A stretch of 9,419 bases of DNA from Candidatus Woesearchaeota archaeon CG10_big_fil_rev_8_21_14_0_10_32_24 (GTDB lineage: Archaea > Nanobdellota > Nanobdellia > Woesearchaeales > GW2011-AR9). The stretch is from assembly GCA_002763025.1 (NCBI GenBank), contig PCYG01000081.1, positions 12,965-22,383 on the forward strand, given 5' to 3'. Numbering within the stretch: position 1 is the stretch's first letter; every line of letters begins with the position of its first letter. A program made the translations under genes and the position numbers. Under the pieces are notes generated by a model. It did no database searches and had not been told where the DNA came from. It saw only the letters and a program-made list of their open reading frames with translations. Positions 1 through 8,997 of the stretch are shown in pieces.

Positions 1-494
1 TCAATAGTTACTTTTTTATTAAAAGATTTTACATAAGATCCTTGAACAAAATATCGTAATGCTAAATCAATTCTTCGTTGTGGTGCAACATCAACTGATT
101 TTGGATAACGAGCTCCACCATATTCAATTGCAATTACTTCTTCACGAGGTGCTGCATTTTCAACAGCAGTTACAAGAACCTGAAGAGGATGGACTTTTAA
201 TTTTTGTTCTGCTTTTGCTAAAGCTTTTTCAACAATCCGTAAAACTTTGTTTTTCTTACCAGTATTATGACCAGAACTCATGAAGTGTTTCTTACTTTTG
301 TGACCAGCAGTCATTAGTTTTGCTGCAAGTCTTTCAACTACAAAAGTATTAGATTTATGGAATCTATTTCCTGCATATCGTGCTCCTGTTTTTGGTAAAA
401 TCCTTGGAGCTAAAGATAAATATTTTTGAAGACCTAAATCTACAACCTTTACACCTTCTGTGTCCCATCTGTTAAAAAATTTAATTTCACTCAT
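1..494 (-). CDS. rps7: Small ribosomal subunit protein uS7, N-terminal 164 codons (runs off window)
   Basis: uS7 is a primary assembly protein of the small-subunit head; it binds 16S rRNA and lines the E-site/mRNA exit channel. The visible reading frame starts at the ATG at 494 and stays open for 164 full codons to base 3, with the first two bases of the next codon at the edge. Family hallmarks are visible: FNRWDTEGV and DLGLQKY near the N-terminus, the basic GKKNK segment near residue 80, then VENAAPREEV, IEYGGARYPKSVDVAPQRR and DLALRYF. Archaeal members are about 190-215 residues, so a short C-terminal tail lies outside the window. The start is two bases after the uS12 stop (TAA-AC-ATG), implying coupled translation; only a weak GAGAAG purine stretch lies upstream. 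The protein identity is clear; the C-terminus is unseen. Confidence 0.96.
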   Translation of the reverse strand, partial: MSEIKFFNRWDTEGVKVVDLGLQKYLSLAPRILPKTGARYAGNRFHKSNTFVVERLAAKLMTAGHKSKKHFMSSGHNTGKKNKVLRIVEKALAKAEQKLKVHPLQVLVTAVENAAPREEVIAIEYGGARYPKSVDVAPQRRIDLALRYFVQGSYVKSFNKKVTI

Positions 495-496
495 GT

Positions 497-919
497 TTAT
501 CTTCTCGCTTTTTCTAATTTACCACGTAATAACGCGTTTAAACTTTGATCGTTAACTTTTAATACTTGCCAACGTACACCAGGAATATCTCCTTTTGCAC
601 GACCCATTTTACCACCAATACATTCAATGATTACTTCATCGTGCTCATTAATCATTTTTAATGCACCATCTCCTGGCATAAATGCAGTAATTTGTTTACC
701 ATTTTTAACTAATTGAACTCTTGCACATTTTCGCATAGCAGAGTTTGGTTGCTTTGCTTCAATTTGAATCTTTTCAAGAACGATAGCTTTTGCTTGAGAA
801 GCACCAGCTAAAGGATCGTGTTTTTCTTTGAATATTTGTCGTTTTTTAGGAAGCTTAAAAGTACTTCTTCGTTTCTGAAGTTTCTTTGCTGATCCTAATC
901 CTTTTGATTTTTTAGCCAT
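497..919 (-). CDS. rps12: Small ribosomal subunit protein uS12
   Basis: uS12 sits at the interface of the small subunit beside the decoding centre and influences tRNA selection. The 140-residue product has the usual archaeal length and signatures: a basic N-terminus, [16 protein letters not shown], the near-universal loop KQPNSAMRK (residues 56-64) that contacts the decoding site, then [25 protein letters not shown] and [14 protein letters not shown] (residues 110-123). The start at 919 gives the family's [12 protein letters not shown] N-terminus. It begins 14 bases after the nusA stop, with no recognisable Shine-Dalgarno sequence, only an AT-rich leader, and ends two bases before rps7. The uS12-uS7 pairing is conserved in archaea and bacteria. 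Confidence 0.97.
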   Translation of the reverse strand: MAKKSKGLGSAKKLQKRRSTFKLPKKRQIFKEKHDPLAGASQAKAIVLEKIQIEAKQPNSAMRKCARVQLVKNGKQITAFMPGDGALKMINEHDEVIIECIGGKMGRAKGDIPGVRWQVLKVNDQSLNALLRGKLEKARR

Positions 920-933
920 TTTTAATTTTTATA

Positions 934-1347
934 TTACTCAATTTTGATGCCAATGTTAAAAAAGCGGTTTATAGCCCTTTTAAGCATGTTTAAGTTCCTA
1001 CTCTGGCGTCCTATTAATAAACTTTTCGTCTTTTTGCTACCATCTTGGATCTTAACAAAACTTTCTTCCAAGGTGACACTTTCCAATTTCAAAGGATATA
1101 CCACATTACGCACGAACTTACAAACATCGTCGTTGTATTCAATAATCTTAATTTTTTTGATAAATTTTTCTTGGAGGCGTTTAATATTCACTCCTCCTTT
1201 GCCTAATGCTTTTCCCATCATTCCTGGTGATACAACAAAATATACTGTCTCTTCATCCTTGAAGCAGTCCATGACATTTGCATGAGTCATACGCTCCATA
1301 ATAGATGAAAAACCCAAAGTTTCTGGATCAAGCTTTAAACGAACCAT
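934..1347 (-). CDS. nusA: Archaeal NusA-like transcription factor with two KH domains
   Basis: Archaeal NusA is a short RNA-binding protein corresponding to the two KH domains of bacterial NusA, thought to act in transcription termination or elongation. The product is 137 residues, close to the family's usual length. KH1 carries an intact GKGG loop at residues 49-52 (context MGKALGKGGVNIKRL). KH2 ends with IGRQSRNLNMLKRAINRFF, where the loop reads GRQS at residues 113-116, lacking the second glycine normally seen. I chose the ATG at 1347 because MVRLKLDPETL matches the family N-terminus and lies one base after the rpl30e stop (TAA-A-ATG). The same frame is open upstream to a GTG at 1401, but those 18 codons are low-complexity, overlap rpl30e and do not look like NusA. 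No Shine-Dalgarno sequence is visible, so coupled reinitiation is likely. Confidence 0.92.
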   Translation of the reverse strand: MVRLKLDPETLGFSSIMERMTHANVMDCFKDEETVYFVVSPGMMGKALGKGGVNIKRLQEKFIKKIKIIEYNDDVCKFVRNVVYPLKLESVTLEESFVKIQDGSKKTKSLLIGRQSRNLNMLKRAINRFFNIGIKIE

Positions 1348-1348
1348 T

Positions 1349-1636
1349 TTATGCAGTCGTTGAAAGAACTGAAACAAAAAAGTTTTTTTTACAAAAAACA
1401 CCTAACTCTTCGTTATTCAGATCTAAGTATATCACTGGAATACCTGCTAAACCAGCATAATGTTGAATATCTTTTAATGTTGATTCAATACAATTTTTTG
1501 CAACATATACTTTTTCAACACTTTGAGATTGTAATCCTTTAAGTGTTTTTTCGGTTCCAAGGATAACTTTATTGTCTAATAATTTAGACCGTAATTCCTT
1601 CAGTTCCTCACTGATTTCTTTATTTGCTTTTGCCAT
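1349..1636 (-). CDS. rpl30e: Large ribosomal subunit protein eL30 (L30e)
   Basis: eL30 is an archaeal/eukaryotic ribosomal protein of the L7Ae/L30e/S12e fold that binds kink-turn type RNA. The 95-residue product fits: an N-terminal helix, NKVILGTEKTLKGL (the RNA-contacting TLK region, about residues 22-35), VYVAKNC, HYAGLAGIPVIYL, then a family-like ELG at residues 77-79 and FFVSVLSTTA at the C-terminus. Its place between rpoA2 and nusA is the standard archaeal position. The ATG at 1636 is preceded by GAGG at 1647-1650 with a 10-base spacer, supporting this start. The end of the gene contains a run of eight A followed by C and six T (about 1376-1391), the most homopolymeric spot in the window. 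Confidence 0.93.
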   Translation of the reverse strand: MAKANKEISEELKELRSKLLDNKVILGTEKTLKGLQSQSVEKVYVAKNCIESTLKDIQHYAGLAGIPVIYLDLNNEELGVFCKKNFFVSVLSTTA

Positions 1637-1646
1637 TTTTTATAAT

Positions 1647-1650
1647 CCTC
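1647..1650 (-). promoter_or_regulatory. Shine-Dalgarno site of rpl30e
   Basis: GAGG lies 10 bases before the rpl30e ATG, in the 21-base gap after rpoA2. Confidence 0.7.
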
Positions 1651-1657
1651 ATTAGTA

Positions 1658-2797
1658 TTATTTCATCTTTGTAACTAAACCAGGCAACCCTGTTCCTAAT
1701 GGAACTGGTTGGTTGATCATCACGTTTTCTACAACTGAAGATAAATTATCAATCTCACCTTCTAAAGCTGCATTAATCAAATGTTTGATTGGTGTTTCGA
1801 AAGATGCACGTGCTAAAACTGATGCTTTTTCACTAACAACCCCATAACGCGTAATCCCTTTCACTTGACCATTTGCACACATGATATCTGCGACAAGCAT
1901 AATATGTCTAATGTTTACATTCAAACCTTGTGATTCAATTACTTTGTAAACTTCATCAATAATTAATTGTCGTGTAGCCTCAATACCAAGAACTTCAAAG
2001 GTCTCATAAAGATCATTACAAACAGTTCTTGTTGAATCCACTTCAGTTAATCCTAAGATATCTTTTAAGTTTGTTCCTGCGGTTAAAATAATATATTCTT
2101 CACCACGTTTTACAGGAAGAACTTGACTAATTCCTTTAACACCACCTACTTTAATTACTTTAATTTTTTCTTTTAAATTATATAATTCTTTAATTTCTTC
2201 AGTTTTACCTTTCTGAAAAAATGTGATAATATTATCTTCAGATTCAATATTAAATCCTTTTGCTTTAGTTTTTACTGTTTTCACTAATTCTTTAACATCT
2301 AAATCAAAATTTTCTAATAGATCTTTACTTAATTTAGCAGTTAATGTTTGTTCAAAAATATTTAATGAAAATTCTTGTACTAATTCACCAAATACTTTTT
2401 CTTTAATACGTGCTGCAAATTTTCCAATATTTTCTAATTTATTATGAGGACTATTCAAATAAATTTCCATCATTGGAGTTTTAATTGTTTTTTGTGCATC
2501 AAAAATTTCAATAATACGTGGAAGACCAGTGGTAACTTGTACCTCAGCTACTCCTGCAAGATGAAATGTATTTAATGTCATCTGTGTACCAGGTTCCCCA
2601 ATACTTTCAGCACTAACTAAACCAACACATTCTCCAGGATTAATTTTTGCATCTTCATAAGATTGCATAGTTCTATCTAAAACTTCTGTTAATTTAGCAT
2701 CACTTCCAGTAGCTGGAAATGTTTCTTTAATCTCATCTAAGATTGAAGGAGGAAGTTTATTTTTGTATGAGTTTAATATTTTACGATGATCTGCCAT
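1658..2797 (-). CDS. rpoA2: DNA-directed RNA polymerase subunit A'' (RpoA2)
   Basis: A'' is the C-terminal third of the largest polymerase subunit and, with A', forms one side of the active-site cleft. The 379-residue protein shows the trigger-loop region [19 protein letters not shown] (about residues 65-83), which closes over incoming NTP, followed by [23 protein letters not shown] (88-110). The conserved C-terminal part includes [34 protein letters not shown] and [14 protein letters not shown] (to about 370). Length is normal for archaea. The start at 2797 is one base after the rpoA1 stop (TAA-A-ATG). A GGGGG run at 2809-2813 may act as a degenerate Shine-Dalgarno sequence. Translation coupled to rpoA1 would help keep the two halves of the split subunit at equal levels. 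Confidence 0.98.
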   Translation of the reverse strand: MADHRKILNSYKNKLPPSILDEIKETFPATGSDAKLTEVLDRTMQSYEDAKINPGECVGLVSAESIGEPGTQMTLNTFHLAGVAEVQVTTGLPRIIEIFDAQKTIKTPMMEIYLNSPHNKLENIGKFAARIKEKVFGELVQEFSLNIFEQTLTAKLSKDLLENFDLDVKELVKTVKTKAKGFNIESEDNIITFFQKGKTEEIKELYNLKEKIKVIKVGGVKGISQVLPVKRGEEYIILTAGTNLKDILGLTEVDSTRTVCNDLYETFEVLGIEATRQLIIDEVYKVIESQGLNVNIRHIMLVADIMCANGQVKGITRYGVVSEKASVLARASFETPIKHLINAALEGEIDNLSSVVENVMINQPVPLGTGLPGLVTKMK

Positions 2798-2798
2798 T

Positions 2799-5372
2799 TT
2801 AATTCTTGCCCCCTACAACTTCACGGATAATTTTTGGGACATCCAATACCCCATTCTTAGTTTTAGATACATCTAATCCATCTTCTCCATATGAAAATTG
2901 TACGACTCGTCCACTTGCATCACGTACAGAGCCATCATAATCAACTTTAAGATCTTGCATTGCATTTGATAATCTTCTATATAAATACCCTGATTTTGGT
3001 GTACGTAAAGCTGTATCCATTAAAGCGTCTCTTCCTGTCATTGCACCAAAGAAAAATTCATGTGGAGTCATACCAGATTTATAATTATTTCTGATAAATC
3101 CACGTGCTTTAGGACTTAAATCATTTTTCTTAAAATAAGATAATGTTCTTTCGGAAAATCCATGTGAAATCCTTTGCCCACGTAAAGCTTGCTGACCAAC
3201 AATTGCAGTCATTTGTGCTATTTGTAGGGGGTTACCACGAGATCCACAACGAGCCATGGTTACTGCTGCTGAATTTTGAACTTTCTTCATCGCAATGTCT
3301 CCACTTTTATTCCGTGATCTATTTAAAACTTCAAGGATCCGTACTTCTAAGGTTTCTAAAATAGAACGTCCTGGAAGAGCTTCAAGATTTCCTGCATAAT
3401 ATGTATCAATTAATCGTAAAGCATCTTGTTCTGCTTTATTGATAACATCATGGATTTCATCTTTTGCTTCTTTAGGAAGATCAATATCACTTAATCCAAT
3501 TGAAAAACCACGACGCGCAAGAACAGTAATACCTAACTTTGAAATTCGTCCAAGTAAACCCGCGGTATAAGAAGGACCATATTTCTCATAGATATTTCGT
3601 AACATCAATCCACTTTCCTGTCCTAAATTTGCTTTATCCATGTATCCACATTTTAATTTACCATTAACAATTTTTACATCATTTCCACTTTTATCTTTTC
3701 CAATAAAATTGAAATCATTTGGCAATAAAATTGAAAACACTTCTAAACCATCAATTTTATCTTTATCGGATAAATCAGATAAATCTGTTTGACCACATGC
3801 ATAAAGTAAATCAACTGCTTCATTACGTGATAAAACTAATTCTTTTGTAAGTAAATAGTTTCCTGTAATTGCATCTTGAATACAACCAACAACACTTAAT
3901 CCATATCTTGGTGAAATAATTTGTGTTTCAACAAGCATCAAAATTTTTGCTTCAGCACGTGCTTCTTCTGTTTGAGGGATATGCAAGTTCATTTCATCAC
4001 CATCAAAATCTGCATTATATGGATTACATACAGCAGGATTTAAACGGAATGTTTTTCCTGGTAAAACTTTTACCTTATGACACATCATACTCATCCTGTG
4101 TAAAGATGGTTGACGATTAAATAATGCAATATCCCCATCAATCAAATGACGTTCAACAACAAATCCATTATCTAAAGTTTCAAGAATTTCTTCTTGAGTT
4201 TCAACTGTGATAGCTTTACGCTTTCCATCTGTGGTAATTATATAATTTGCACCTGGATATTTTTTTGATCCATTTTTAATGTAATTTTTCAAATAGTCTA
4301 CATTCCACACATTTACACGTTCTGGTACTGTAAGATGCATTGCCATTGAAGTTGGAACTCCAACATCGTTTAACTCAATTAAAGGATCTGGAGAAATAAC
4401 TGTACGTGCAGAAAAGTCAGTTCTTTTTCCTGCTAAGTTATGCCTGATACGACCTTCTTTACTACTAATTCTACTAGATAATGTTTTCAATACTTGACCA
4501 CCTCTATGACGAGCTGGAGGTAATTGTGCAACTGCATTATCAAAGAATGTTGTAATATGATATTGTAATAAATCCCATAAGTCCTCAATAATTACTTCTG
4601 GAGCTCCTGCGTTAATATTCTCAAATAGTCGCTGGTTAATTCTAACGATATCTCCCAATTTATGTGTTAAATCGTCTTCGCTCCGTTCACCGGATTCTAA
4701 AGTAATAGAAGGTCTCATTGTTACTGGAGGAATTTGCATTACTGTAATGATTAACCATTCTGGACGAAATTCTTTTTGTTTAAATCCAAAAATCCGTAAA
4801 TCTTCATCAGATAATTTTTCTAATCGTGCACGTACTTCAATTGGACTCAACCTAATTTCATTTTCATAGAAATTATAAGGTTTTTCTAATTTAATTTTTT
4901 CTTGTTTTGCATTACAATGAGGACATTTTTCTTTTAATTTATATTTTCGTACAACTTCTTTAATCTTCCTTCTACGAGCTTCAAATCCTTCTTCATCGCC
5001 TACTTTATCCAAAACAGTAAGATAACGTTTGATACTTTCATCAGGAATTAAAATTCTTCCACAAGATCTACAAGACGATTTTAAAAGATCTAAAATTTGA
5101 CGAACAAATTTAATGTGAACAACAGGCCTTGCTAAATCAATAAATCCAAAATGTCCTGGACATTCTTTTAACTTTTGACCACAAGTTTTACATCGTAAAC
5201 CTGGATCAATAACACCTAAACGAAGATCCATTAAACCACCATCTACGGGATAACCTTCACGATCATAAAGTTCTGGAGTTACAACCTTAGCAGTAGCAGC
5301 TTCTGTAATTTGTTTTGGTGAAAAGATCCCAAAAGAGATACTCTCAACTTTTTTATGCACCTGTTGATTCAT
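2799..5372 (-). CDS. rpoA1: DNA-directed RNA polymerase subunit A' (RpoA1)
   Basis: A' is the N-terminal two thirds of the largest RNA polymerase subunit and holds the catalytic magnesium site. The 857-residue product has its parts in order. The clamp zinc site uses C61, C64, C71 and H74 (CKTCG...CPGHFG). A second zinc site uses C101/C104 and C150/C153. The conserved clamp/lid segment around [20 protein letters not shown] lies at 307-326. The catalytic loop NADFDGDE is at 453-460, with D455, D457 and D459 chelating Mg. The bridge helix lies around [19 protein letters not shown] (774-791), and the YDGSVRD segment near 812 leads into the C-terminus. The chain ends at the usual archaeal A'/A'' split. 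The start at 5372 is supported by GAGG at 5383-5386 with a 10-base spacer and by the family-like [12 protein letters not shown] that follows. All ligands and catalytic residues appear intact. Confidence 0.99.
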   Translation of the reverse strand: MNQQVHKKVESISFGIFSPKQITEAATAKVVTPELYDREGYPVDGGLMDLRLGVIDPGLRCKTCGQKLKECPGHFGFIDLARPVVHIKFVRQILDLLKSSCRSCGRILIPDESIKRYLTVLDKVGDEEGFEARRRKIKEVVRKYKLKEKCPHCNAKQEKIKLEKPYNFYENEIRLSPIEVRARLEKLSDEDLRIFGFKQKEFRPEWLIITVMQIPPVTMRPSITLESGERSEDDLTHKLGDIVRINQRLFENINAGAPEVIIEDLWDLLQYHITTFFDNAVAQLPPARHRGGQVLKTLSSRISSKEGRIRHNLAGKRTDFSARTVISPDPLIELNDVGVPTSMAMHLTVPERVNVWNVDYLKNYIKNGSKKYPGANYIITTDGKRKAITVETQEEILETLDNGFVVERHLIDGDIALFNRQPSLHRMSMMCHKVKVLPGKTFRLNPAVCNPYNADFDGDEMNLHIPQTEEARAEAKILMLVETQIISPRYGLSVVGCIQDAITGNYLLTKELVLSRNEAVDLLYACGQTDLSDLSDKDKIDGLEVFSILLPNDFNFIGKDKSGNDVKIVNGKLKCGYMDKANLGQESGLMLRNIYEKYGPSYTAGLLGRISKLGITVLARRGFSIGLSDIDLPKEAKDEIHDVINKAEQDALRLIDTYYAGNLEALPGRSILETLEVRILEVLNRSRNKSGDIAMKKVQNSAAVTMARCGSRGNPLQIAQMTAIVGQQALRGQRISHGFSERTLSYFKKNDLSPKARGFIRNNYKSGMTPHEFFFGAMTGRDALMDTALRTPKSGYLYRRLSNAMQDLKVDYDGSVRDASGRVVQFSYGEDGLDVSKTKNGVLDVPKIIREVVGGKN

Positions 5373-5382
5373 TTTGTATTTT

Positions 5383-5386
5383 CCTC
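5383..5386 (-). promoter_or_regulatory. Shine-Dalgarno site of rpoA1
   Basis: GAGG lies 10 bases before the rpoA1 ATG, in the 16-base gap after rpoB1. Confidence 0.7.
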
Positions 5387-5388
5387 AA

Positions 5389-7194
5389 TTAATATTTATT
5401 TTTTAAATTAAGCTTAGCATAGACACCAAGACTTCGTATTTCGTCAAGTAAGAGTTTAAAAGCGTAACTCATTTCAACATTCGCCATGTCGGAATTATCT
5501 CCATGTAATGGAGACACCGCTCTTCCTCCTTTCCGAGCATCATAGAAACCCATTAATCCAGATTGTTCGCAAATTGGAATAACTGCTCTATCTGCATTAA
5601 ATCGTTCTTTCAACAACAAGGAAGCTCCATGTGCAATGAATGTATCTTTCTCCATTTCTCCTAATCTTAAACCACCTTCTTTAGCTTTACCTTCAGTTGG
5701 TTGTCGTGTTAAAAGCTGGATTGGACCTCGCGCACGTGATTGCATTTTATTTGCAACCATATGACGTAATCGTAAATAATACATGTTTCCCACATAAATT
5801 CGTGCAAGCATTTGTTTTCCAGTACGTCCATCAACAAATACTTCTTTTCCATCTTCATTAAATCCTAACTCCACTAATTCTTTACGTAAATCTTCTTCCT
5901 TTTCAGATTTGAATAAAGTTCCATCAACAAATCTTCCACCAAGTGCTCCCACTTTACCACCAACTAACTCAATTAAATGGGAGATAGTCATACGTGAAGA
6001 AACTCCGTGTGGTGTAAAAATTAAATCTGGTACAACTCCTGATGTTGAAAAAGGTACATCTGATTGAGGTACAAGAACTCCTGTCACTCCTTTCTGTCCG
6101 TGACGTGAGGTAAATTTATCACCAATTTCTGGAATTCGTTCTTGACGTAAACGAACTTGTACTAATTTATTACCTTCTTCATTTTCTGTAATCGCAACAA
6201 AATCTGCAATTCCTTCTTCACCATGTTTTAATGAGATAGAACTTTCTCGTCTTATTGCAGCAGATAAATTATATTCATCTAAACCACTTAAGAAACGTGG
6301 AGGAGATGTTCGCCCAATAACAACATTACCTTCTTTTAATTCTGCTTCAGGATAAATAATACCGTCGCCTTCTAAGAATGCATAATCTCCTTCGGTTCTA
6401 TAACCTTTTACTTCTTTATCAGGGACTGAAACTTCATCAATTAATCCACCAGAATATCGTAATTCTTCAGCACTAACTGGCTGGAAATATGTACTTCGTG
6501 CTAATCCACGTTGAACAGAACCTTTGTTTAAGATAACACCATCTTCCATGTTGTATCCATCATAACACATAATTGCAACAATCATATTTTGTCCTGAAGG
6601 ATGTTCTTCATAATTTGTGACATCATGAATTGCAGTTTTTACAATTGGAACATGAGGATAATGTAATAAGTTTGCATCCATATCCATTCTAATATGATAG
6701 TTTGCTGCATAAAATCCTAATGATTGTTTCTGGTTTTTACTTCCAATAATTAAACGTGAGGAAGGTGTATAATTTCCAAACGGTACCAAAGAAGCTGTAA
6801 TACCACTAATTGCAAAGGATTCAATTTCTAAGTGAGTATGTTCACCTGTTAAATCTTCCATATTATAAGCAACAAATGCATTTTCTTCTTCACCAGCATC
6901 AATATATTCAACAATTCCTTGTCTTACTAAATCTGCCCATGTGATTTCATTTGATGTTAATTGTTGTATATGTTTTTCTGTTAAAAGAGATTTTCCGTTT
7001 TTTACTACAATTAAGGGTCGTCTTGCTCTTCCGGAATCAGTCCAAAGATAAATTTCATTTGCTCTTTCATTAAAGTAAACATTAACTTCTATAGACAAAG
7101 ATCCTTTTCTTCGTAAATCACGAATATCTTGCACATATGTAGAGGCATTATCAACTTTTCCAACATATTTTGCATTAATAAAAACGTCAGTCAT
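5389..7194 (-). CDS. rpoB1: DNA-directed RNA polymerase subunit B' (RpoB1)
   Basis: B' is the C-terminal half of the split second-largest subunit, forming the hybrid-binding and wall regions and docking onto A'. The 601-residue product begins with MTDVFINAKYVG, the usual start of archaeal B'. It contains YDGYNMEDGVILNK (211-224), IPEIGDKFTSRHGQKGV (354-370) with the conserved lysines near the active site, TPHGVSSRMTISHL (394-407), the RARGPIQLLTRQPTEGK segment (487-503) and RLGEMEKDT (510-518). It ends with VEMSYAFKLLLDEI. The usual four-cysteine zinc finger near the C-terminus is degenerate: the positions read C542, S545, S561 and H564. The start is one base after the rpoB2 stop and has a strong AGGAGG at 7204-7209 with a nine-base spacer, so it may be both coupled and independently initiated. 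Confidence 0.98.
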   Translation of the reverse strand: MTDVFINAKYVGKVDNASTYVQDIRDLRRKGSLSIEVNVYFNERANEIYLWTDSGRARRPLIVVKNGKSLLTEKHIQQLTSNEITWADLVRQGIVEYIDAGEEENAFVAYNMEDLTGEHTHLEIESFAISGITASLVPFGNYTPSSRLIIGSKNQKQSLGFYAANYHIRMDMDANLLHYPHVPIVKTAIHDVTNYEEHPSGQNMIVAIMCYDGYNMEDGVILNKGSVQRGLARSTYFQPVSAEELRYSGGLIDEVSVPDKEVKGYRTEGDYAFLEGDGIIYPEAELKEGNVVIGRTSPPRFLSGLDEYNLSAAIRRESSISLKHGEEGIADFVAITENEEGNKLVQVRLRQERIPEIGDKFTSRHGQKGVTGVLVPQSDVPFSTSGVVPDLIFTPHGVSSRMTISHLIELVGGKVGALGGRFVDGTLFKSEKEEDLRKELVELGFNEDGKEVFVDGRTGKQMLARIYVGNMYYLRLRHMVANKMQSRARGPIQLLTRQPTEGKAKEGGLRLGEMEKDTFIAHGASLLLKERFNADRAVIPICEQSGLMGFYDARKGGRAVSPLHGDNSDMANVEMSYAFKLLLDEIRSLGVYAKLNLKNKY

Positions 7195-7195
7195 T

Positions 7196-8671
7196 TTATT
7201 GTGCCTCCTGTAATCCTAATGACTTTAGAGCATCAAGAACTTCTTGTTCGTCTATTTCCTGTGAAAGAGAACATAACATCGCAAGATTTTTTCGTAATCC
7301 AATGTTTGTACCTTCAGGTGTTTCAATAGGACATAATCTTCCAATATGTGTACAATGTAATGCCCGAGCATCAAAGTTTTCTTGCGTACTTGATAAAGGA
7401 CTTACAACTCTTTGTAAATGTGAAATCATATCTAAAAAATTAATTCTACTAATTCTTTGTGAGACTCCCTGACGACCACCAACCCATTCTCCGGTTGCCA
7501 TAGCTGAATAAAGTCTTGAAGTCAATAATTTGTCACGAATAATAACACGCACTGATGGAAGTTTACCACGTTTGATAATTCTTTGAAAATTATATAAGAT
7601 ATCTCCAACCAATACTTTAAAGTTCGCACGGAATAAATCAAGTAATAAATCTCCACTCATTCTTAATCTTTTGTTCATGTAATGGTCTTTATCGTCTGCT
7701 TCTCGTTGACCACTAGATACATCAATGAATTTTTTCAACATTTTACAAATATTTCGAGCTTTAGCCTCACGTATTTTTGCGCCTGAACCCATATTCGGTA
7801 ATAAAAATTTATCAAGAATGTCTTTTGTACGTTCCATACGGATTTCTTTTGCTTGTGCAATTCCAATCCTTTTTGCAATGTAATCAATTGCATCATCTTG
7901 AGTTTTGATATCAACGAATTCAAATAAGTTTAAGATAACTTCATCATATGTTTTCTCTGATGAAATACTTTTCATAATATCTTCATCTTTAAGCAAACCA
8001 ATTGCTTTCAAAACAACGACAACAGGCATTTGTTTAACACGCGTAAATGACATATAGAAAATACCATCTTTCTTCCTTTCAAAAGTATGAGGAATTTTAT
8101 AAGATCCAGCTGCTGCAAAGAAACGCCCACTAAATTCACCTGGTTTTGATTCTTCAACTACAAAATTATTTCCTGCAAGATCTTCAACATTTACAATAAC
8201 TCTTTCAGTTCCGTTAATAATGAAATATCCACCTGGATCTGTAGGATCTTCACCACGTTTGATTAAATCTTCACGAGAAAGCCCTTCAAGATTACAATAT
8301 TTAGATTTTAACATGATAGGTAATTTTCCTATTTCAGCTACAAAATTTTCACGTTGAACATCATTGATATAAGTACTAACTTCTAAGAAAATAGGTGCTG
8401 TGTAAGAAATTTTTCGTAAACGAGATTCCATTGGATAAATTGGTCGCTTAGAACCATCAGCTTCAGTTATTTCTGGTTTCCCTACTGTAATTCTTCCAAA
8501 TCTGATTTTAAATCTCTCAATATTGTGAGGTATAATTGTTGGTTCAGCTTCTTTGTTTTCTTCAATAACAATCTGAAGTCCTTTCTCTAGAAGAGTGTTA
8601 AAAGATTGAATACTACTGTCTACAAACCTTTTCTCTTCAAAGTATTTTTTTACCAATATTGAACGATTCAT
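7196..8671 (-). CDS. rpoB2: DNA-directed RNA polymerase subunit B'' (RpoB2)
   Basis: B'' is the N-terminal half of the second-largest polymerase subunit (protrusion, lobe and fork). The 491-residue product shows ADGSKRPIYPMESRLRKISYTAP (71-93), GELPIM-like GKLPIMLKSKYCNL (115-128), the hallmark GEDPTDPGGYFIINGTERVIVN (140-161), DDKDHYMNKRLRMSGDLL (326-343) and the fork/rifampicin-pocket region SPL...RLCPIETPEGTNIGL (424-459). It ends about 30 residues later, at the usual B''/B' break. The ATG at 8671 follows GAGG at 8683-8686 (11-base spacer), which overlaps the TAG stop of rpoH. In lineages with an unsplit rpoB these two halves are one gene. The split here is clean, with an in-frame stop, a new ribosome-binding site and a family-like N-terminus in B', so it is not a frameshift artefact. 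Confidence 0.98.
   Translation of the reverse strand: MNRSILVKKYFEEKRFVDSSIQSFNTLLEKGLQIVIEENKEAEPTIIPHNIERFKIRFGRITVGKPEITEADGSKRPIYPMESRLRKISYTAPIFLEVSTYINDVQRENFVAEIGKLPIMLKSKYCNLEGLSREDLIKRGEDPTDPGGYFIINGTERVIVNVEDLAGNNFVVEESKPGEFSGRFFAAAGSYKIPHTFERKKDGIFYMSFTRVKQMPVVVVLKAIGLLKDEDIMKSISSEKTYDEVILNLFEFVDIKTQDDAIDYIAKRIGIAQAKEIRMERTKDILDKFLLPNMGSGAKIREAKARNICKMLKKFIDVSSGQREADDKDHYMNKRLRMSGDLLLDLFRANFKVLVGDILYNFQRIIKRGKLPSVRVIIRDKLLTSRLYSAMATGEWVGGRQGVSQRISRINFLDMISHLQRVVSPLSSTQENFDARALHCTHIGRLCPIETPEGTNIGLRKNLAMLCSLSQEIDEQEVLDALKSLGLQEAQ
7204..7209 (-). promoter_or_regulatory. Strong Shine-Dalgarno site of rpoB1 inside the rpoB2 3' end
   Basis: AGGAGG lies nine bases before the rpoB1 ATG, within the last codons of rpoB2. 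It is the best ribosome-binding site in the window, and shows that B' is initiated as a separate protein rather than by readthrough. Confidence 0.8.
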
Positions 8672-8682
8672 TATGTATATTA

Positions 8683-8686
8683 CCTC
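8683..8686 (-). promoter_or_regulatory. Shine-Dalgarno site of rpoB2 overlapping the rpoH stop
   Basis: GAGG lies 11 bases before the rpoB2 ATG and shares its first base with the last base of the rpoH TAG stop. Confidence 0.65.
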
Positions 8687-8922
8687 TACTCTTCAACTAC
8701 CAACCTATAATAATCTGATGTTCCAGCAGTCCTACTTCTCCGCTCTATTTTAATGACATCTCCTTGCTTTGCATCTAATTTTACGATTGCAGGATCAGTT
8801 ACAAGAATTTTTGGGAGATGTTTTGCTTCAATATTATGAATTGCAAAAAGTTTTTCTTTTTCAGAATCACTAACTTTTGAATGCTTTGGGACAAATTGAT
8901 GTTGTAGGATATTTAAGGTCAT
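8686..8922 (-). CDS. rpoH: DNA-directed RNA polymerase subunit H (RpoH/Rpo5)
   Basis: RpoH corresponds to the C-terminal domain of eukaryotic Rpb5, part of the lower jaw that grips downstream DNA. From the ATG at 8922 the product is 78 residues, the normal archaeal size: MTLNILQHQFVPKHSKVS, HLPKILVTDPAIVKLDAK, then GDVIKIERRSRTAGTSDYYR (54-73) and LVVEE. The RRSRTAG and YYRLV blocks are the family signature. I prefer this start over an in-frame ATG at 9000 because it matches the family N-terminus and has GGAG at 8932-8935 with a nine-base spacer. The 26 extra codons look unlike any RpoH. It heads the polymerase gene cluster, 97 bases downstream of tRNA-Lys. Confidence 0.95.
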   Translation of the reverse strand: MTLNILQHQFVPKHSKVSDSEKEKLFAIHNIEAKHLPKILVTDPAIVKLDAKQGDVIKIERRSRTAGTSDYYRLVVEE

Positions 8923-8931
8923 GTTTTCTTT

Positions 8932-8935
8932 CTCC
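8932..8935 (-). promoter_or_regulatory. Shine-Dalgarno site of rpoH
   Basis: GGAG lies nine bases before the ATG at 8922. It decides in favour of this start over the in-frame ATGs at 8937 and 9000. Confidence 0.75.
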
Positions 8936-8997
8936 ATGGGAATAGTGAATTTGAGGATTGTTGACATCTCAAAACATACATTCTGAAATTCCACCCT

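Noticed and set aside
944..1285. Plus-strand open frame antisense to nusA
   Set aside because: It is a mirror of a well-identified gene; the translation has no domain character and there is no promoter or ribosome-binding site.
1348..1401. Longer NusA starting at GTG 1401
   Set aside because: It overlaps rpl30e, is Phe/Lys-rich low complexity, and the family N-terminus begins at the ATG at 1347.
7194..7198. Split rpoB as a broken gene or sequencing frameshift
   Set aside because: The junction has a stop, a strong ribosome-binding site and a family-like B' N-terminus; B''/B' splitting is an established archaeal arrangement.
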